NCBI GenBank assembly: GCA_015499995.1
Contig: JADNRV010000001.1
Span: 992,001-1,056,000 of the forward strand
Length of the DNA stretch: 64,000 nucleotides
Source: Flammula alnicola
Lineage: Eukaryota > Basidiomycota > Agaricomycetes > Agaricales > Strophariaceae
Reading direction: 5' to 3'
Numbering within the stretch: the first letter of the stretch is position 1; each line of letters begins with the position of its first letter. Both the position numbers and the translations under genes were made by a program. Below are positions 33,974 through 45,902 of the stretch, one piece after another. A model generated the notes under the pieces. That model ran no database searches. It saw only the letters and a program-made list of their open reading frames with translations, and was not told the origin of the DNA.

Positions 33974-36900
33974 TCATGACATATCGTCGTCATAGTCAAA
34001 GCCCGTCCCATTCCGCCGCGCATTGGCATACCTCCCCGCGCTCCTCCCCACATCCTCAAACTCGTCCTCCGTCGTCACCTCCGTCGCCTCTTGGTCTTCG
34101 ACCGCCTCCTCCTCTTCATCCCCGTTAAGGCCGTTCGCCTTCCGCCTTTGTTGGAAGTATTCCTTCCTCGGCGCGACGAGGCTCTCGCCGCCGTGGTATG
34201 TGAACCCGCGAAAGTTCTCCTGCACGCTGTTCGTCAGCGGGCTGCTCGCCGCGTCCTTCTTGTGCTTCTGCCGCTTGATCTGGATGCCCTGCGGTCGCGT
34301 GCCGCCAGTAGCGCTCACACCGCCACCGCCGCCACCGCCGCCCGCGTTCGTGATCGGACTCAGGGGGCCCAGCGGACTCGTCGACTTATGCCGTTCGCTC
34401 CCCAGCGGCCCATTCGGGGTATGCGTATTCGTGGTGCCGATGGACTGCGAGACCCACGCCTCCGACGGGTCATCGTCGTCCAGATCCTGGTCCAGGTCCA
34501 TCATATCCACGCCCACCTCCCTGATATCCGCCGACGTGAACTCGGGATCAAAGTTGTTCGTCGACTCATCCGACTCCACGACGGGCTTGAACGGGGGCGT
34601 TACCTGTTTCAGCGCCAGCGCGGCCCAGTCGATGTTCTTGAAGAACGGGTGTTCCTTGAGCTCGGCGGCGTCCCGCTGTGCACCGAGTCTGTGCTTCGGG
34701 TTCCGATTCAGGAGCTATAAATAATAAAAAAGGCAGTCGGTCAGCGATCCAATTCAAAAATTTAATTGAGTTGTATCAACTCTAAAACCGTGAGAAAAAG
34801 AATAGAAAATCAAGAAAATCTAGAGAAGGCCCAGAACAGAGCAAGCAAGGACGAGAAAACGCACCCCTTTGACGAACTGCTTCCCATCGTCATTGATGAC
34901 GCCCTTGGGGAAGCGGATCTTTCCAAAACAAATATTCTTGTACATTTGTTGCGTATCCTCGGCGTAGAATGGGCTCCAGCCGCAGCACATCTCGAACAAT
35001 AGCACGCCCAATGACCAGAAATCGACGATCTTGGAGTAGCCATGCTCGTCTAGTAGGATCTCGGGCGCGAGATACTCGGTGGTACCACAGAATGTCGTTG
35101 TCAGCTCGTCTGGTCGTAGATCGGCTTTAGATAGACCAAAGTCGCACAGCGCTACGTGGCCTGTGGCGTCTAGCAGGATGTTCTCGGGTTTGAGGTCGCT
35201 ATCAAAAAAAAATGAATACGTAGAAAAGGAAGTCAATAATGCTAGAGACGCACCGATAGACGATATTATATTTATGCAAATGCTCCAGCGCCAAAATCAA
35301 TTCCGCAATGTAAAACTTTGCACGTTCTTCCGAGAACCGCGTCTCCCTTTGCAGATGCCAGAACAACTCCCCGCCGCTTTTGAAGTCAGTGACCAAATAC
35401 AGATCCGTGTCGGTCTGGAAGCTAAATTTGAGGCCGACGAGGAACGGCGACTCCAACGAGCGCTGGAGGATCTTGCGCTCGCCAATCGTGTGCGCGACCT
35501 CCTTCTTCGCCACAATCTCCTTCTTCGACAGCACCTTCATCGCATAAATCCGCTTCGTGTCCTTCTTGCGCACCTGGAACACCTTGCCGAACGTGCCCCG
35601 CCCAATGAGCTTCAGAAACTCGAAATCGCGTGGCGTCAGTGCCCGTTTTGTCTGTTCGCGTGTCCAGGTTAAAAATTGTTATAAACCAAATTCCACGATC
35701 GGGACCGGTGATTAAAAACGCACCTTGTACTGCTCGTACGTGATCTGCACACGCATCTCCCCGCTTACGACCTCATCTTCGAACGGCCGGAGCCTGTGGG
35801 GAAAATAAGCGAAACGTCAGCATACATCATCGCACTCAGGACCCGGGGGAAAATGAGCGCATAGCCGAATAGCGTGCTGTGCCGTGTGTGGTAAGGACAA
35901 CGCAGCAGGTACGGAAAATGCGAAGGGAAAAAATCCGAGGAGGAAAAGGTGAAAAAAGGGAAAAAACTAACTTGTACCACTGGTCGACTGTATGGTCGTG
36001 GATGAGGACGGGCTTGATTTGGACGGTGCCAAGGAATCCTTGGTCCAAGACGGCACGGTCGTAGACGTTTAATGTAACGAGGGACTCTTCCGAGGTGACA
36101 TCGCTAAAGGAAGTAAAAAATACAAGGATTTGTGCGAGTTCTCGGAGAGGGGCGAAACGCAAGGTGCTTACAACGAGACCTCGTGTTTCCACACGGGGTT
36201 GTGTGCTGACAAACGGCCAAAGAGGCCACTGGAGAGTCCACTGGAGGGCGCAGGGAGGAGAGCTTTGGAGGCAGCGGCGACGAGGGAGGAGGGTGGAGAG
36301 GGTTCTTTGGTGCTGCCCTTGCTGCCCTTCCTCTTTGCATCGAGAGCGGCTGCTTTTGAACCGATGGCACCAAGTGCGGAGATGGCGTTGGATGAGGTCT
36401 GGCGGGAGAGATTGACGGCTGTTCCTTTGACCTCCTTGTCTGTCTCTGCAATGGGATCGCGACTGACGAACTCGTTCTGCTCGAACTGGACGACGACATA
36501 AGGTCTTGCGTGTATGCCGCGAACATTGAGGCCACGAGCTTGAATGAGTTTTACATGGATCTGACCCTTTGAAGTGACAGTTTGCGGGGGAGATGTAGAG
36601 GAGGAGGAAGAGGAGGACGAGGACGAGGAAGTGGAAGCAAGGGCAGATGTGGGTGTTGAGAGGGCAGATTTTTTACCTTTGGGTGGTTGCTGCATTTTGA
36701 AGACGGGGGCATGAATGGAGAGATGGGTTGTTGGCTGAGCAGAGCCGAGGGAGGTTGTGCCTAAAGGCGTGAGATCCGAGTTTACCGATCCGCCATAAGC
36801 CGATGATGGCAGAAAGGGCGAGTTTGGATTTGCAGCGAGCAATGGATGGACACTCGCACTCGTCGGCGTTGCTGGGCCTGGACTCGCAGACCGTAGGGCG

Positions 36901-36998
36901 TTATTGTGGGCGCTGTTGAGCTCGTTGAAGGGGTCCTTTTCATGGTGAGACGGTTGGGGGGTTAGCTGGTCCGGAGAGGAGGGCCATAGTCGGAGCAT
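33974..36998 (-). CDS. SCH9: AGC protein kinase with C2 domain, Sch9-like
   Basis: Large minus-strand gene with several introns. Start chosen at 36998 (MLRLWPSSPDQLTPQPSHHE) because the sequence 5' of it is CT-rich leader; 37052 is also in frame. A long Ser/Thr/Pro/Ala-rich N-terminus with poly-Ser precedes a C2 domain (GQIHVKLIQARGLNVRGIH to VLDQGFLGTVQIKP). The kinase domain has GRGTFGKVFQVRKKD, YAMKVLSKKEIVAKKEVAHT, the catalytic DLKPENILLD and activation loop TTTFCGTTEYLAPE, where TFCG carries the PDK1 site. The turn is followed by an acidic, glycine-rich tail and the hydrophobic motif FRGFTYHGGES, the TORC1 site in Sch9. C2 plus kinase plus FxxFTY is the Sch9/S6K arrangement. Ends DYDDDMS. 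Confidence 0.92.
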
Positions 36999-37116
36999 GA
37001 TGAAGGAGAGACTGTTGTGGTCAGAAAGAGAGAAGAGATGGACGAGCCCCATCGTGCTTGATTTTTGCTCCGACCAGTGGAGCGACAAAGCTAACAGATC
37101 CCGACCACTCTTATAT

Positions 37117-37672
37117 CTATCTACTCTCAATTCCTACTTCGGCCGGCCTCACCATATCCAATCCCGACATCAATCCTCCAACTAAAACTCCAAGAACCAC
37201 TGTCCGTTGCGCCATATTCAAAGGAAGCCGGTCTATTCAAGAATCAGAATTGAAATCACCAGTGGCGACATCACTTACACACTGCCGAAAACACAATAGC
37301 TGTTCCCACCGCTGCACCAACATGCTTCGCCGGCCCCCAGCCCATCCGCTCCACTCCCTCTTCGATTCCAACATAGGTCAACCCAAGTGCTGTCAGCTTC
37401 GTTGCCTCCGCGCCCGCCCCCTTCAGCGCACCCAGCATCACCTTGTAATTTTTCGTCTTTTTGTAAAAGTACCACCCTTGCACTGTCGTCGGTGGCCGAT
37501 GCGCGTTTTCTGCAAGGAACCGCAGCGATGCAGTCCTTCCGCCCCTCGTGATTCCTATGGCTGTTCCAACGATGAATGCAGTCGCCGGCACCAGCATTAC
37601 CCGCCGCGGTATCGTCAGCCATATCGCCGTGTTTTTCGCGGCCCCCTCATCGTGCTCGTCGCTGCTCGTCAT
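37117..37672 (-). CDS. Tim17-superfamily membrane protein, probably mitochondrial
   Basis: Start MTSSDEHDEGAAKNTAIWLT; a short intron (about 37197-37245) joins AIVFSAVY to RLPLNMAQRTVVLGVLVGG and the end GIESR. Four hydrophobic segments are visible: MLVPATAFIVGTAIGITR, LGALKGAGAEATKLTALGLT, VGAAVGTAIVFSAVY and VVLGVLVGGLM. Glycine-rich helices with GIEEGVERM resemble the Tim17/22/23 superfamily and, by the order of motifs, the complex I assembly-related members such as TIMMDC1. The exact group is not certain. The gene lies 120 bp upstream of the Sch9-like gene on the same strand. The intron was placed because without it the frame stops after AVCK. Confidence 0.7.
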
Positions 37673-38600
37673 GGGCGCGTAACTGCAACCCACTTTGAAA
37701 AGCCACCGTCGCCCTTCATTACTATGGTCATGTGACCTTCCACCTCCGCCGCCTCCTCCGGATACACCGTTAGCGTCGGCGTCGCTGGAATCCCTGAAAG
37801 TTTTTTTTTGGAATCCCGTTTATAGTCATTTTCGGGGCGAACCCCATGTAGACTACTCACAGCCGGCCTGTACCTAATGTAGATAGACAACCCCCAGCTA
37901 CCCCAACCCATGTAGGCGGCAACTTAATCCCCCTTTCCGAACCTTACGGCCGGTCTGGCAGAAGGAGTCGGCCAATGAAGCTATCTACCCCGGGCGCACT
38001 CCTGCGCTATATATGAGTAATTAACAGTTACTACTTTAAGCGATTCCTGTCTAATCTATGATGGGATCGTGTTTCTCCGATTCGTCTCCTCTTGCTGCCA
38101 CCCTCGGCCTTGTGCCCCACGTGGACCCCCTATACCAATACCCTTCCGGCTAGCAGGACCCGGGGACTGGTTTACCAGCCTCGGCAGTTGCCAGATCGTT
38201 GCCGACCCCGTCCCAGGTGTAAAGTCTAGGAGCACGGTGGAGATCTTGAACAAGTTTTAAACTCCGAAGGCTTCTTGAGGCGGAGCTCGTATATCGAATT
38301 TTGAACGTCTTGTCAGTGGCGTGGAAGAACAGCGCGTTTGGTAATTGAATTTATATACCGGCATATATCCGGTCGAGTTAACCCCTCCCAACTCCGTTCC
38401 CACATGCGGTGCCAGATTGGTACAAACGGTACAGTTTTCCCTCCCAGTCTGTCAGGCTACTTATTCACACGCCGCTAGATCCAGCTAATGTCACCGGACC
38501 CACCACTCGACCTTAATCCAACAGAGACATCATTGATTCCGGCTTAAGTAATAACAGTGATAGAATCTCCCAGTGTCTAAAATGTGTCTGGAAGGGTTTC
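37673..38600. other. Gene-free region
   Basis: No coding sequence supported. The minus-strand continuation (38600 downwards) directly follows the tRNA-like block and may be the body of a SINE-like element, extending an unknown distance toward 38380. Confidence 0.45.
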
Positions 38601-38672
38601 GGGGCAGGTTCGAACCCTAGGCCTTGCCGTCAGCAAAGCACGAGCGATGGTATCACTACACCACCGCGCCCC
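38601..38672 (-). repeat. tRNA-derived SINE-like head (degenerate tRNA)
   Basis: On the minus strand this 72-nt block starts GGGGCGCGG, has a D-arm TGGT-GTAGTGAT-ACCA (4-bp stem), and the B-box GGTTCGAAC near its 3' end, closing with CTGCCCC that can pair with the 5' end. The A-box GTGGTGTAGTGATACC and B-box spacing fit Pol III promoters. The anticodon arm is disturbed: a stem CTTTG/CAAGG with loop CTGACGG is displaced by eight bases, and the T-stem pairs poorly. It is therefore unlikely to be a working tRNA and most resembles the 5' head of a tRNA-derived SINE. The body boundary is unknown. Confidence 0.55.
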
Positions 38673-39101
38673 ATCCCTGAAAGTTAGAATGGAGCTGGCA
38701 CTGCCCTTGTAAAATCGCGCATCCTGCGCAGCTATCACCCACACGCAAAATTAACGCGTCATCTTCGAAGAACAACCAGCATGCGACGCTCAGTGCCTCA
38801 ATGGATCAAATTTTCCTCTTTTACGCTCTTCCATCCACATTCATGCCAATCCCCGCCCTACCTCGCCACCGCGTCTAAATCAAGATGAGGTCTAAACCTA
38901 AATGCTTGATCTCAGTGGTGCTTCTCTTCTTCGCAGTGATCCTTGAACTTAGCAAGTCCATTATCACACCCGGACCTCAGGGCCTCTCTGCGCATACGCC
39001 ATCCTCGGTGTCCATTGCCAACACTGGAGGATGTGCGTCGCCTTCTGTCATCAACCAGAAGTACTGTACTGGATATAAGTATTGTCGCGCCATCCTACTT
39101 A
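38673..39101. other. Gene-free spacer
   Basis: About 430 bp between the tRNA-like block and MITE 2. No gene, and no clear repeat. Confidence 0.45.
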
Positions 39102-39968
39102 CAGGGTCTTGCATAAAAACGTAGAGTTAATCTAGTCTTGTTCAATTTGACGGCCTTTTGGTGGGTGGGTCGATTCGGCCTTCTCGGACACATTTTGAAC
39201 ATCATGTGAGCTGAGATACGCAATCGGCGAACGTCACGTGTAATCCTCGCGCGACGCGTTCTTTCAATGTTTCGTTGCTATTGTCTGGTATTTGAGGTTA
39301 AGAAAGTGATTTAGAAATGTGAGCACCATCCAACCAGCATCGGAAATGCCAGCACGCACAGTTGCCACCTTTTCTGAAATTGTGCGAGTAGTCTTTCGAG
39401 TTGACACTGGGGTTGCCGATGGGACATTGGCATTGTGAGAGGTCCCCACAGGTCTGCATAGCACTTTTTTGACATCCAGGGATGATGATATTCTATTTTC
39501 AAGGTTACTACACTAATACATAGAGTTCTTGCTTTTCTGTTGGCGGAACCAACGGGCAATGACATGAATTTAATGAAGCAAGTTCTACCAGTGCCTCAGT
39601 AGAGCGCGAAAAGATTAGATTAGATGACTGATCTATGGGCACGTGATGTTCAAAATGTGTTGATTTTTGGCCGAGAAGGCCGAATCGACCCACCCACCAA
39701 AAGGCCTTCAAATTGAAACAGACCTTATATATAGATCGACTGTCATCTATTATTTGGTCTGTCGTGAGAGACTAGAGTTAATCATTCTCAGAGGTCTGTT
39801 TGTACAGCTTTGTGTAGGTATAAAAACGGATATCACGCTTTCCCGCTACAGCAACTTTGTGACTGATGAGTGACAAGATCATCAATCTTTCTTTTTTTGG
39901 TGGTTGGCAACGCTGTACAAACAAATGCGTAGTGAATGATTGACTCTACGTTTTTATGCAAGACCCTG
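39102..39968. mobile_element. MITE 2, TA-flanked, long inverted arms
   Basis: An 867-bp element bounded by TA on both sides (39100-39101 and 39969-39970). The outer ends CAGGGTCTTGCATAAAAACG (continuing GTAGAGT, 26 bp in all) are perfect inverted repeats at 39102-39127 and 39943-39968. A second inverted pair lies inside: about 39135-39213 against 39640-39722, carrying GGCCTTTTGGTGGGTGGGTC with GATTCGGCCTTCTCGG and CACATTTTGAACATC. No transposase frame was found. The TA duplication and CAG-type ends again fit the Tc1/mariner-pogo superfamily, but the sequence differs from MITE 1. It could fold into a long hairpin. Confidence 0.85.
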
Positions 39969-42831
39969 TAACAATTCCCTACCCGCTTCTCCCCATGGCG
40001 TCACGGTCCGACGGAATTATGGCTTACCACCGGCGCCAATCGCATGACCCTAAAATCAGAGGAGGCGATAACGATTTCCAAATGACTCCGTGTCGTAGAG
40101 AATGCAAAAAAATTGCAACCCAGCACATCTCCATACATATTCTTCACTCGTCTGAGAAATGGATCCACGATGCCTGGGCCTGCCTGCCTCCAGTCCCAGA
40201 AGGTCCGGCTCGAAAGTGCGATAGCAGAGCAGCGCCAGCTCCATTCGCAATCGCAATCGCAATCGCCAGGCGAAAATCTCTCAGCCAGAAAGTTCGCTCT
40301 GCCACCCAAGCTCAAGGTCCGCTTTCGCCTCCGAGTTGCAATTGACACGCCCGTCGTCATACGTACATATCATATATATCGTGTCATTGGATGCAGTGAT
40401 TCGGAGGCAGTAATAAATAGAACAGGGATCTTCAGAGATAGCTGAAATAGCTCGGTATGTCTTCTTTCCCGTATCTTATCTCCTCTCTTAACGCTGTCGC
40501 TCACTTTAAAATCCCGTTTTGGCGCACAGGTCGCCAGTTATGTCTTCCCGTGGGTGTGCCCACACCCACGCCGCTTCTGCACAGCTGCAGCTGTCAATGT
40601 TTAAGTGTCTCGACAACGAAACGGACACTAGCATACCACCTGAGGCCTGACACTGAACCACGCCACTTCCTCAACCTCTTTCGCATCTTTTTCTATTTAC
40701 GTGCCGAGCGTCCGGGAACAGCGCAGGACAAGCGTTGAATGCGTAGAAGTTCCCAACGCAGAACCACTCGACTCGTCTTCTCGCCATAACTGCATATTTT
40801 CGGTCTCTGTCTTGCAAGTTCTTAGCTTCCAACCTTCGAATTCTTTTCCCAGAACCCCCACCAAAGATGATCTGCGTCCGTCCATGATGCTAGCTGCGTT
40901 CTCTCGCTATCTTCGGAGCGTGCTGTCCGATCCCCTTGTGCTTTTTCAATTGGGTTGGTCAATACATAGAGATGAATGTGATTGTCATCGAATTTGGTAT
41001 GTGTATGCGCGATTTCAGCCATATGCTGCTTGGACCCAGCTGCTGCACGGACCAACAAAAACAAGAGGTAGTTTCGATGCGATCAATCTACTCAGATCCC
41101 ACTTACACTTCTGTTCTATTCAAAGCGTGAAATGTCAGTCAACAGGAGAAGAAGAGAGACAGACATATTCAGTCAGGTCGGGGTCGGGGCCTGTAATCGG
41201 GCGCGCGTTGACAGCGTAAACTAGGCTTTTGACTGTGCGTACGTGCTTATTTTAAGCTGCGCCCCTCTCCATTCCTCCTGACTCCTCCATGTTTTCCGTT
41301 CCAGCCAATCTTGCTACTTATGCTCTGTGTTCTTATCGCAATGCACGCATATATCGACCTCGACGCTCGTCTAGAGCGCTCTTTATTTACTTTTATTCAA
41401 AAGCCGCCTTCTATCGAACAACAACTCATCAACATCATCGAGGATGCTGGTCCTCGATGAACTTCAGGACTGCTCTCGGTCCAACCTCGACCTCGAAGTC
41501 GACGGCGGCGGCGATCCCCCTAACGCTTATCGACTTCGTTAATAAATATTGCGTTGATATGCTTTTCGTAGGAAACTCGCAGCGATCGTCGGCGTTCATT
41601 TCAATGGACTAGCAGCTTTTCATTCCGGGCTGGTCGTCTCCGTGTCCACTGCGTTGGTCTGGAACTTTCTTTGCGTTTAAGCTTCGAGCTTGGGAGGGTT
41701 TTGTCGATTATCCCTGGGCAGCGTTCAGGCCATGCTCGACCCTTCAAAGCGACCCTTGAGAGGTATGTACTTACATACATAATCGGTCAAATGCCTAAAT
41801 TTCAACATCTGTTTCAGGCTGATGACGCACTATCTAATCCTCGTTGCTGCGCACCGTCAGTATGATCAATCGAGATACCAGAAACTAGAAGCTGAGAGGC
41901 TTTACGCGGTACTTAACCGCTCTGCGCTTTGTGCTTGCAGCCTTGCACGCCCCCCGATGCTGGTTATTTTTGTCCAACCTTATCAGATGTTTGCATTTGC
42001 ATATACGAGTTGTACATACTTGTTCGACCACATCGAGTGTGTCCAGCCTATCCACGAGCGTGGTCGTCAACCCTTATTCTTGACTTCAAGCGCTCGCATT
42101 TTTGGAGCCTCGAGGTCGACCGAGGAGGGTTTATCAGGAGCCTCTGCACAGGATTTTTTTTTTTCAGGGGGGCCGGACGAGAGATGATATCAAACGAGGT
42201 GGTACGTTGTCTGCTTGCCTCGAATAATTTAACTTGGTACGCTACCAAATTCAAATTGAATCGTTCGACGAGATGATAAAAATCCTGCCCTGCATCGCGT
42301 ATCCTTTTGCTTTGTGTTCTATGTACGACCGCTCAAGTATCTACCATATACGACTTAGTCCAAAAGGAACGAAGCACCTACATTTTTTTCCTCCTCCTTT
42401 ATCTACTTACCCTTACATTGAATAGATATGACCCAGACCAAGAAAATAGTGACTTTGATTTTCCGATCAGAAAAAAATGATACGGCCCCGAACAGGGCAA
42501 GGCGTACAGGTACATGCTATTATCCAAGAAAAATAAAAATACTACGCTATTTTAAATTTGGACGACTAAAGTACAGGTAAAAGGGATTGTTCCTGCGTCG
42601 TAAACTCATTATTACATCATGATGTTCCTATCGTTTGCCAGCGCCTCTTCAGTTGGAACTTGCTAATGGAGCCGCATGGCGTTGCTCTTCAGCGGTCGGC
42701 GCCGCCCTTGCAATGTACTTCCCGAACTAGAAGTGTTCCTTACTATAGTTTCTATCCTTTCAAAAACAAACTCAATTGTGTGCCCCATTGTAGTAAGAGC
42801 AGAAGCGCCCACCCTGCAGCCAAAGCCCCAC
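39969..42831. other. Gene-poor region (2.9 kb)
   Basis: No gene is supported. Open frames near 40457-41220 and 41289-41612 lack any family pattern. A (CGCAAT)n stretch at about 40245-40267, a GACCTC/GGCGGCG-rich patch near 41485-41510 and a T-run with G-run at about 42150-42172 are low complexity. This may be decayed mobile DNA, but no ends were recognised. Confidence 0.4.
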
Positions 42832-44839
42832 TCAGGGTAGATCATCGCTACAAGGCGCATCAACCACGTTGCCATCTTCTTTGTGTCCCTCCAAGTTGCC
42901 AGCTGACCTATGGACGGAATGCATTTCGTAGTACGCGGGGTCCCTGGTCTCTTCCATCGAAATCTCGTTCCCTGAGCCTACGGTACCGTCTTGACCCATG
43001 GTCAGATCGCCCGTAGAAATGGGCCAAGTCGGAGGATCGGGGTCTGGAGGAACTGTAATTGTCCAATCGCGAATTGTATAGGTTTGGATTTGAGCTCTTG
43101 GCCGTGTCTGTGTCTCGAAGCCTGTTAGCAGGACAGATCTCGACGCCCTGGTAGGTGGAGTCATGAAGCGGATATCTCGTGTCGTTGCGGCCCAAATAGA
43201 CAGCGGAGGCGTGACTGCAGGATCGACGGGGTGATGGTATGCCTGGCACAGGTTGAGAATAAGTCTGCACCCCATGATACTAGTCAAGGAGCACGAGAAG
43301 GAGCCTGGGACGGTGAAGTATTGCGGGTTGGCAGCTATCCATGTTGTCGCAGTGACGATGTACGCTGCGAAAGCGCTGGAAACAATTAGTCGTAAATTGT
43401 TCATCTGTGCTATGGAATCTGTTTTACGAGAAACATACCAGATGAAAAAACTAAAATTGTCTCGCAGAACCACTTGGATCAGCCATGCGCCTCCCCAGTT
43501 CCCGACCTCCAAGTAGTTTTGATATGCTATCCGCAGTGCAAGAGAGAATAGAAACGTCTCGAAGACGATTACTGGTACCCAGAAGAGGAACGCATAACGG
43601 GGTAGGTATGTCGGGTTACACACCGAAGCGCCTGGCAAAATAACAGGGTGTACTAATACAACGATCCTGTCAGAACAAGCTCCAGGATCGAAAAGAAAGT
43701 AGGCTAATTACCGTCGATGGCAACTAAGGACGCGATTCCTAAAGATATTACCGCCATTACTTCCAGAACCCACGACACTGTGATCAACATCGAGACTGTC
43801 TTTCCGTACAGAGCTTTTATTCGAAGCTGCATTATCACTGGGAAGGCACGATGAACTCGAGGGGACGCGTCTGCGTGTGGTTAGAAGAAGCTTACTTTGC
43901 GTTATAATGATGATAATCATAGATCCAGTGCCAACAAACTTGAGCCCAATGGCGCCTATAAAAATGAGAAAGAGGCAAAGCATAGCTTTGGACATGGGCG
44001 CTTACAGCTGTGGTTTAGAAGGCGAGCAGAGTTCACCAGGGAATTTTGTATTGACTTTCATTTATGCAGCGATATCTAGAGGCTTACAACTAACTCGGCC
44101 ACGAGTCAGTTCTACGATCCACACAGCAGATCAACAGAAACATACGGTTGCATTGGCATTGCGATTGAGGAAAACTAGAAATGAGCATCCATATCAGGAT
44201 ATCTTAAGAAATGGATAGAAGCCATCGATGCCCTACTATAACAATCAGAGCTAGAAATTTTGTTATGAATTCTTTCTTCAAGGGAGAAAGTACAACAATA
44301 CTAACATTAACAATATGTCTCCGAAGTATCTAGCCTGTATTGAGGATCAGCGACTTGGCATCATGACGCGGGAGGGCAAAATCCTACCAAAATGAAAAGC
44401 ATTTTGGACTTTGACCATTTTCTTTTCTTTTTCCCGAAGTCAGCTTAGCCTGCATGATGAATGACCGCGACACGATATAAGGAACGCGAACCCAAATGTA
44501 TTCGACCTTGGATCACAGAGTCAGCTTTTGTAAGGATAATTGCCATTGATTCTGGATGGTATACGGCTTACCTCACGATCGAAAGTGATAACTGTCGGAC
44601 GATTCACGGTTAGTATTCAAACAAAGCAATTTCGAAGGAGAATTTACGATGGTCATAGACAATGATAACAAGGGCAGCAACTGTAAAAAATATTCTCTCA
44701 AATAACGCGCCGGGAAGGCAGAATGCGACAACTGACCTTGACAATAATGGACAAGAGGGCTATTTCCCACATTTGGGTCCGAAGAAGAAGCGCCGTTTAC
44801 ATTGATATCGATACTGCTCAGGCCCAAGCTCTCAAGCAT
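42832..44839 (-). CDS. DUF6533-type seven-helix membrane protein
   Basis: Minus-strand gene with many short exons. The first exon starts MLESLGLSSIDINVNGASS and splices to LVHYCQ-VAALVIIVYDHLIT with FDREVEYIW, the DUF6533 start pattern (YDH...L-T-DREV-W). Middle exons include FLNRNANAT, AIGLKFVGTGSMIIIIITQ and MIMQLRIKALYGKTVSMLIT with VSWVLEVMAVISLGIASLVA. The C-terminal part has RYAFLFWVPVIVFETFLFSL, LIQVVLRDNFSFFIW, WIAANPQYFTVPGSFSCSLT and GCRLILNLCQAYH, followed by a 110-residue polar tail ending PCSDDLP. It is a family expanded in Agaricomycetes with no known role. Exons between about 44000 and 44500 are not fully resolved. Confidence 0.75.
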
Positions 44840-45902
44840 TATGGGAGGGGGATACGGGGCCTCGAGAATCTAAACCATGGTCGACAATTGGACTTTATAT
44901 ATAAACTAGAGCCCTGACGGGGACTCCAATAATGTAGGGTCGCCGCTGGTCGGCGGTTGAGAGGATGGTTCCGGGGTACTGGCCCATAAGCCGTCAGTCC
45001 GTTAGCATTATGGCATGGCATTAAAACAACATTAACAAGCTGTAATTCAAAGCTGCCGAAAGTCAGTCGCACAAGTCAGTCTAAAAATCGTGCCATGCTT
45101 ATCTACTTTAGGTGCCTGGCGAAAATGGTCAACAATGCCTACGTTCCATTGCTTCATCGAAACGTCGAAAAAAGACAAACGTTACTAGGTCCGATTTCTT
45201 CCCATTTGGTCCATTTGCTACAATTTGACAGAGTACAGAGGCCTGCTCGGATGCTGTGAATAGACCTGAGGCTGCGTTGACATTGGAAAGAAGAGTAAAT
45301 GACATCTCCGAGCCATGGGGAATTCCGCGGGGATCAAAAATGGGCTCGCAATTAACCCATGCTGTCAAGGCATGGTCGACCAAGGACATTAATTTATGGC
45401 CTTGTTTCGCTGTTGTGATAATTCCAGCTCGTACTGTCGCTGATTCAATGCAATTGAAATAGACAACGGCCGTATTCTCCTTTTCTTTGTTGATGAGTAT
45501 CAGAACAGTCCTTTTCCTCATGAATTGGAATGATCACAATGTGATACCACGTTCAGGCAATGACTTGTTGATTTCGGTCCGTCATGGCCTGAAATTTTTC
45601 TGCTCAAGAACTGAAGAATAACCATCTCCGTGGACTGGCGCGATGACTGATTTTGGCTTCTTGTGTCTGACAAATTTGATGCAACGAAATGGCGATTGCA
45701 GTCTTGCACCGAACGAACAAGCATGATTGGGTGAAGATCTGCAAAAGGATGTGCTTGAAACTTATCGAGGAGCAGAGCCTGAAGTGGCAGTATCTCTGAG
45801 GAATGCAATTTACAAATTATCTAATGATTTCCATCAATTGGTGTAAGCATTCCGCAAAAGAAACAGCCTTGAGAAAGGAGATGCAAACATACTTTCAAAA
45901 AA
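44840..45902. other. Intergenic region with unconfirmed minus-strand frames
   Basis: Two adjacent minus-strand frames lie here, 45518-45808 (96 codons) and 45129-45521 (130 codons, starting MRKRTVLILINKEKENTAVV and containing NCEPIFDPRGIPHGSEMSF). They overlap by four bases in different frames and match no family I know. They could be a small orphan gene or a decayed one; neither is called as a gene. Confidence 0.35.

Noticed and set aside
33171..34059. Minus-strand frames of 100-200 codons downstream of the kinase
   Set aside because: They run through the kinase 3' end in other frames and contain low-complexity sequence without any family pattern.
34023..34724. Long plus-strand frames (over 200 codons) opposite the Sch9-like gene
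   Set aside because: They are the complement of a GC-rich, codon-biased kinase exon; the minus strand carries a clear kinase C-terminus.
38601..38672. A functional tRNA (valine-like GAC loop)
   Set aside because: The anticodon arm is displaced by eight bases and the T-stem pairs poorly, so it is described as tRNA-derived instead.
40240..40270. CRISPR-like or regulatory array from the CGCAAT repetition
   Set aside because: Only three or four units without spacers; a plain microsatellite in a eukaryotic contig.
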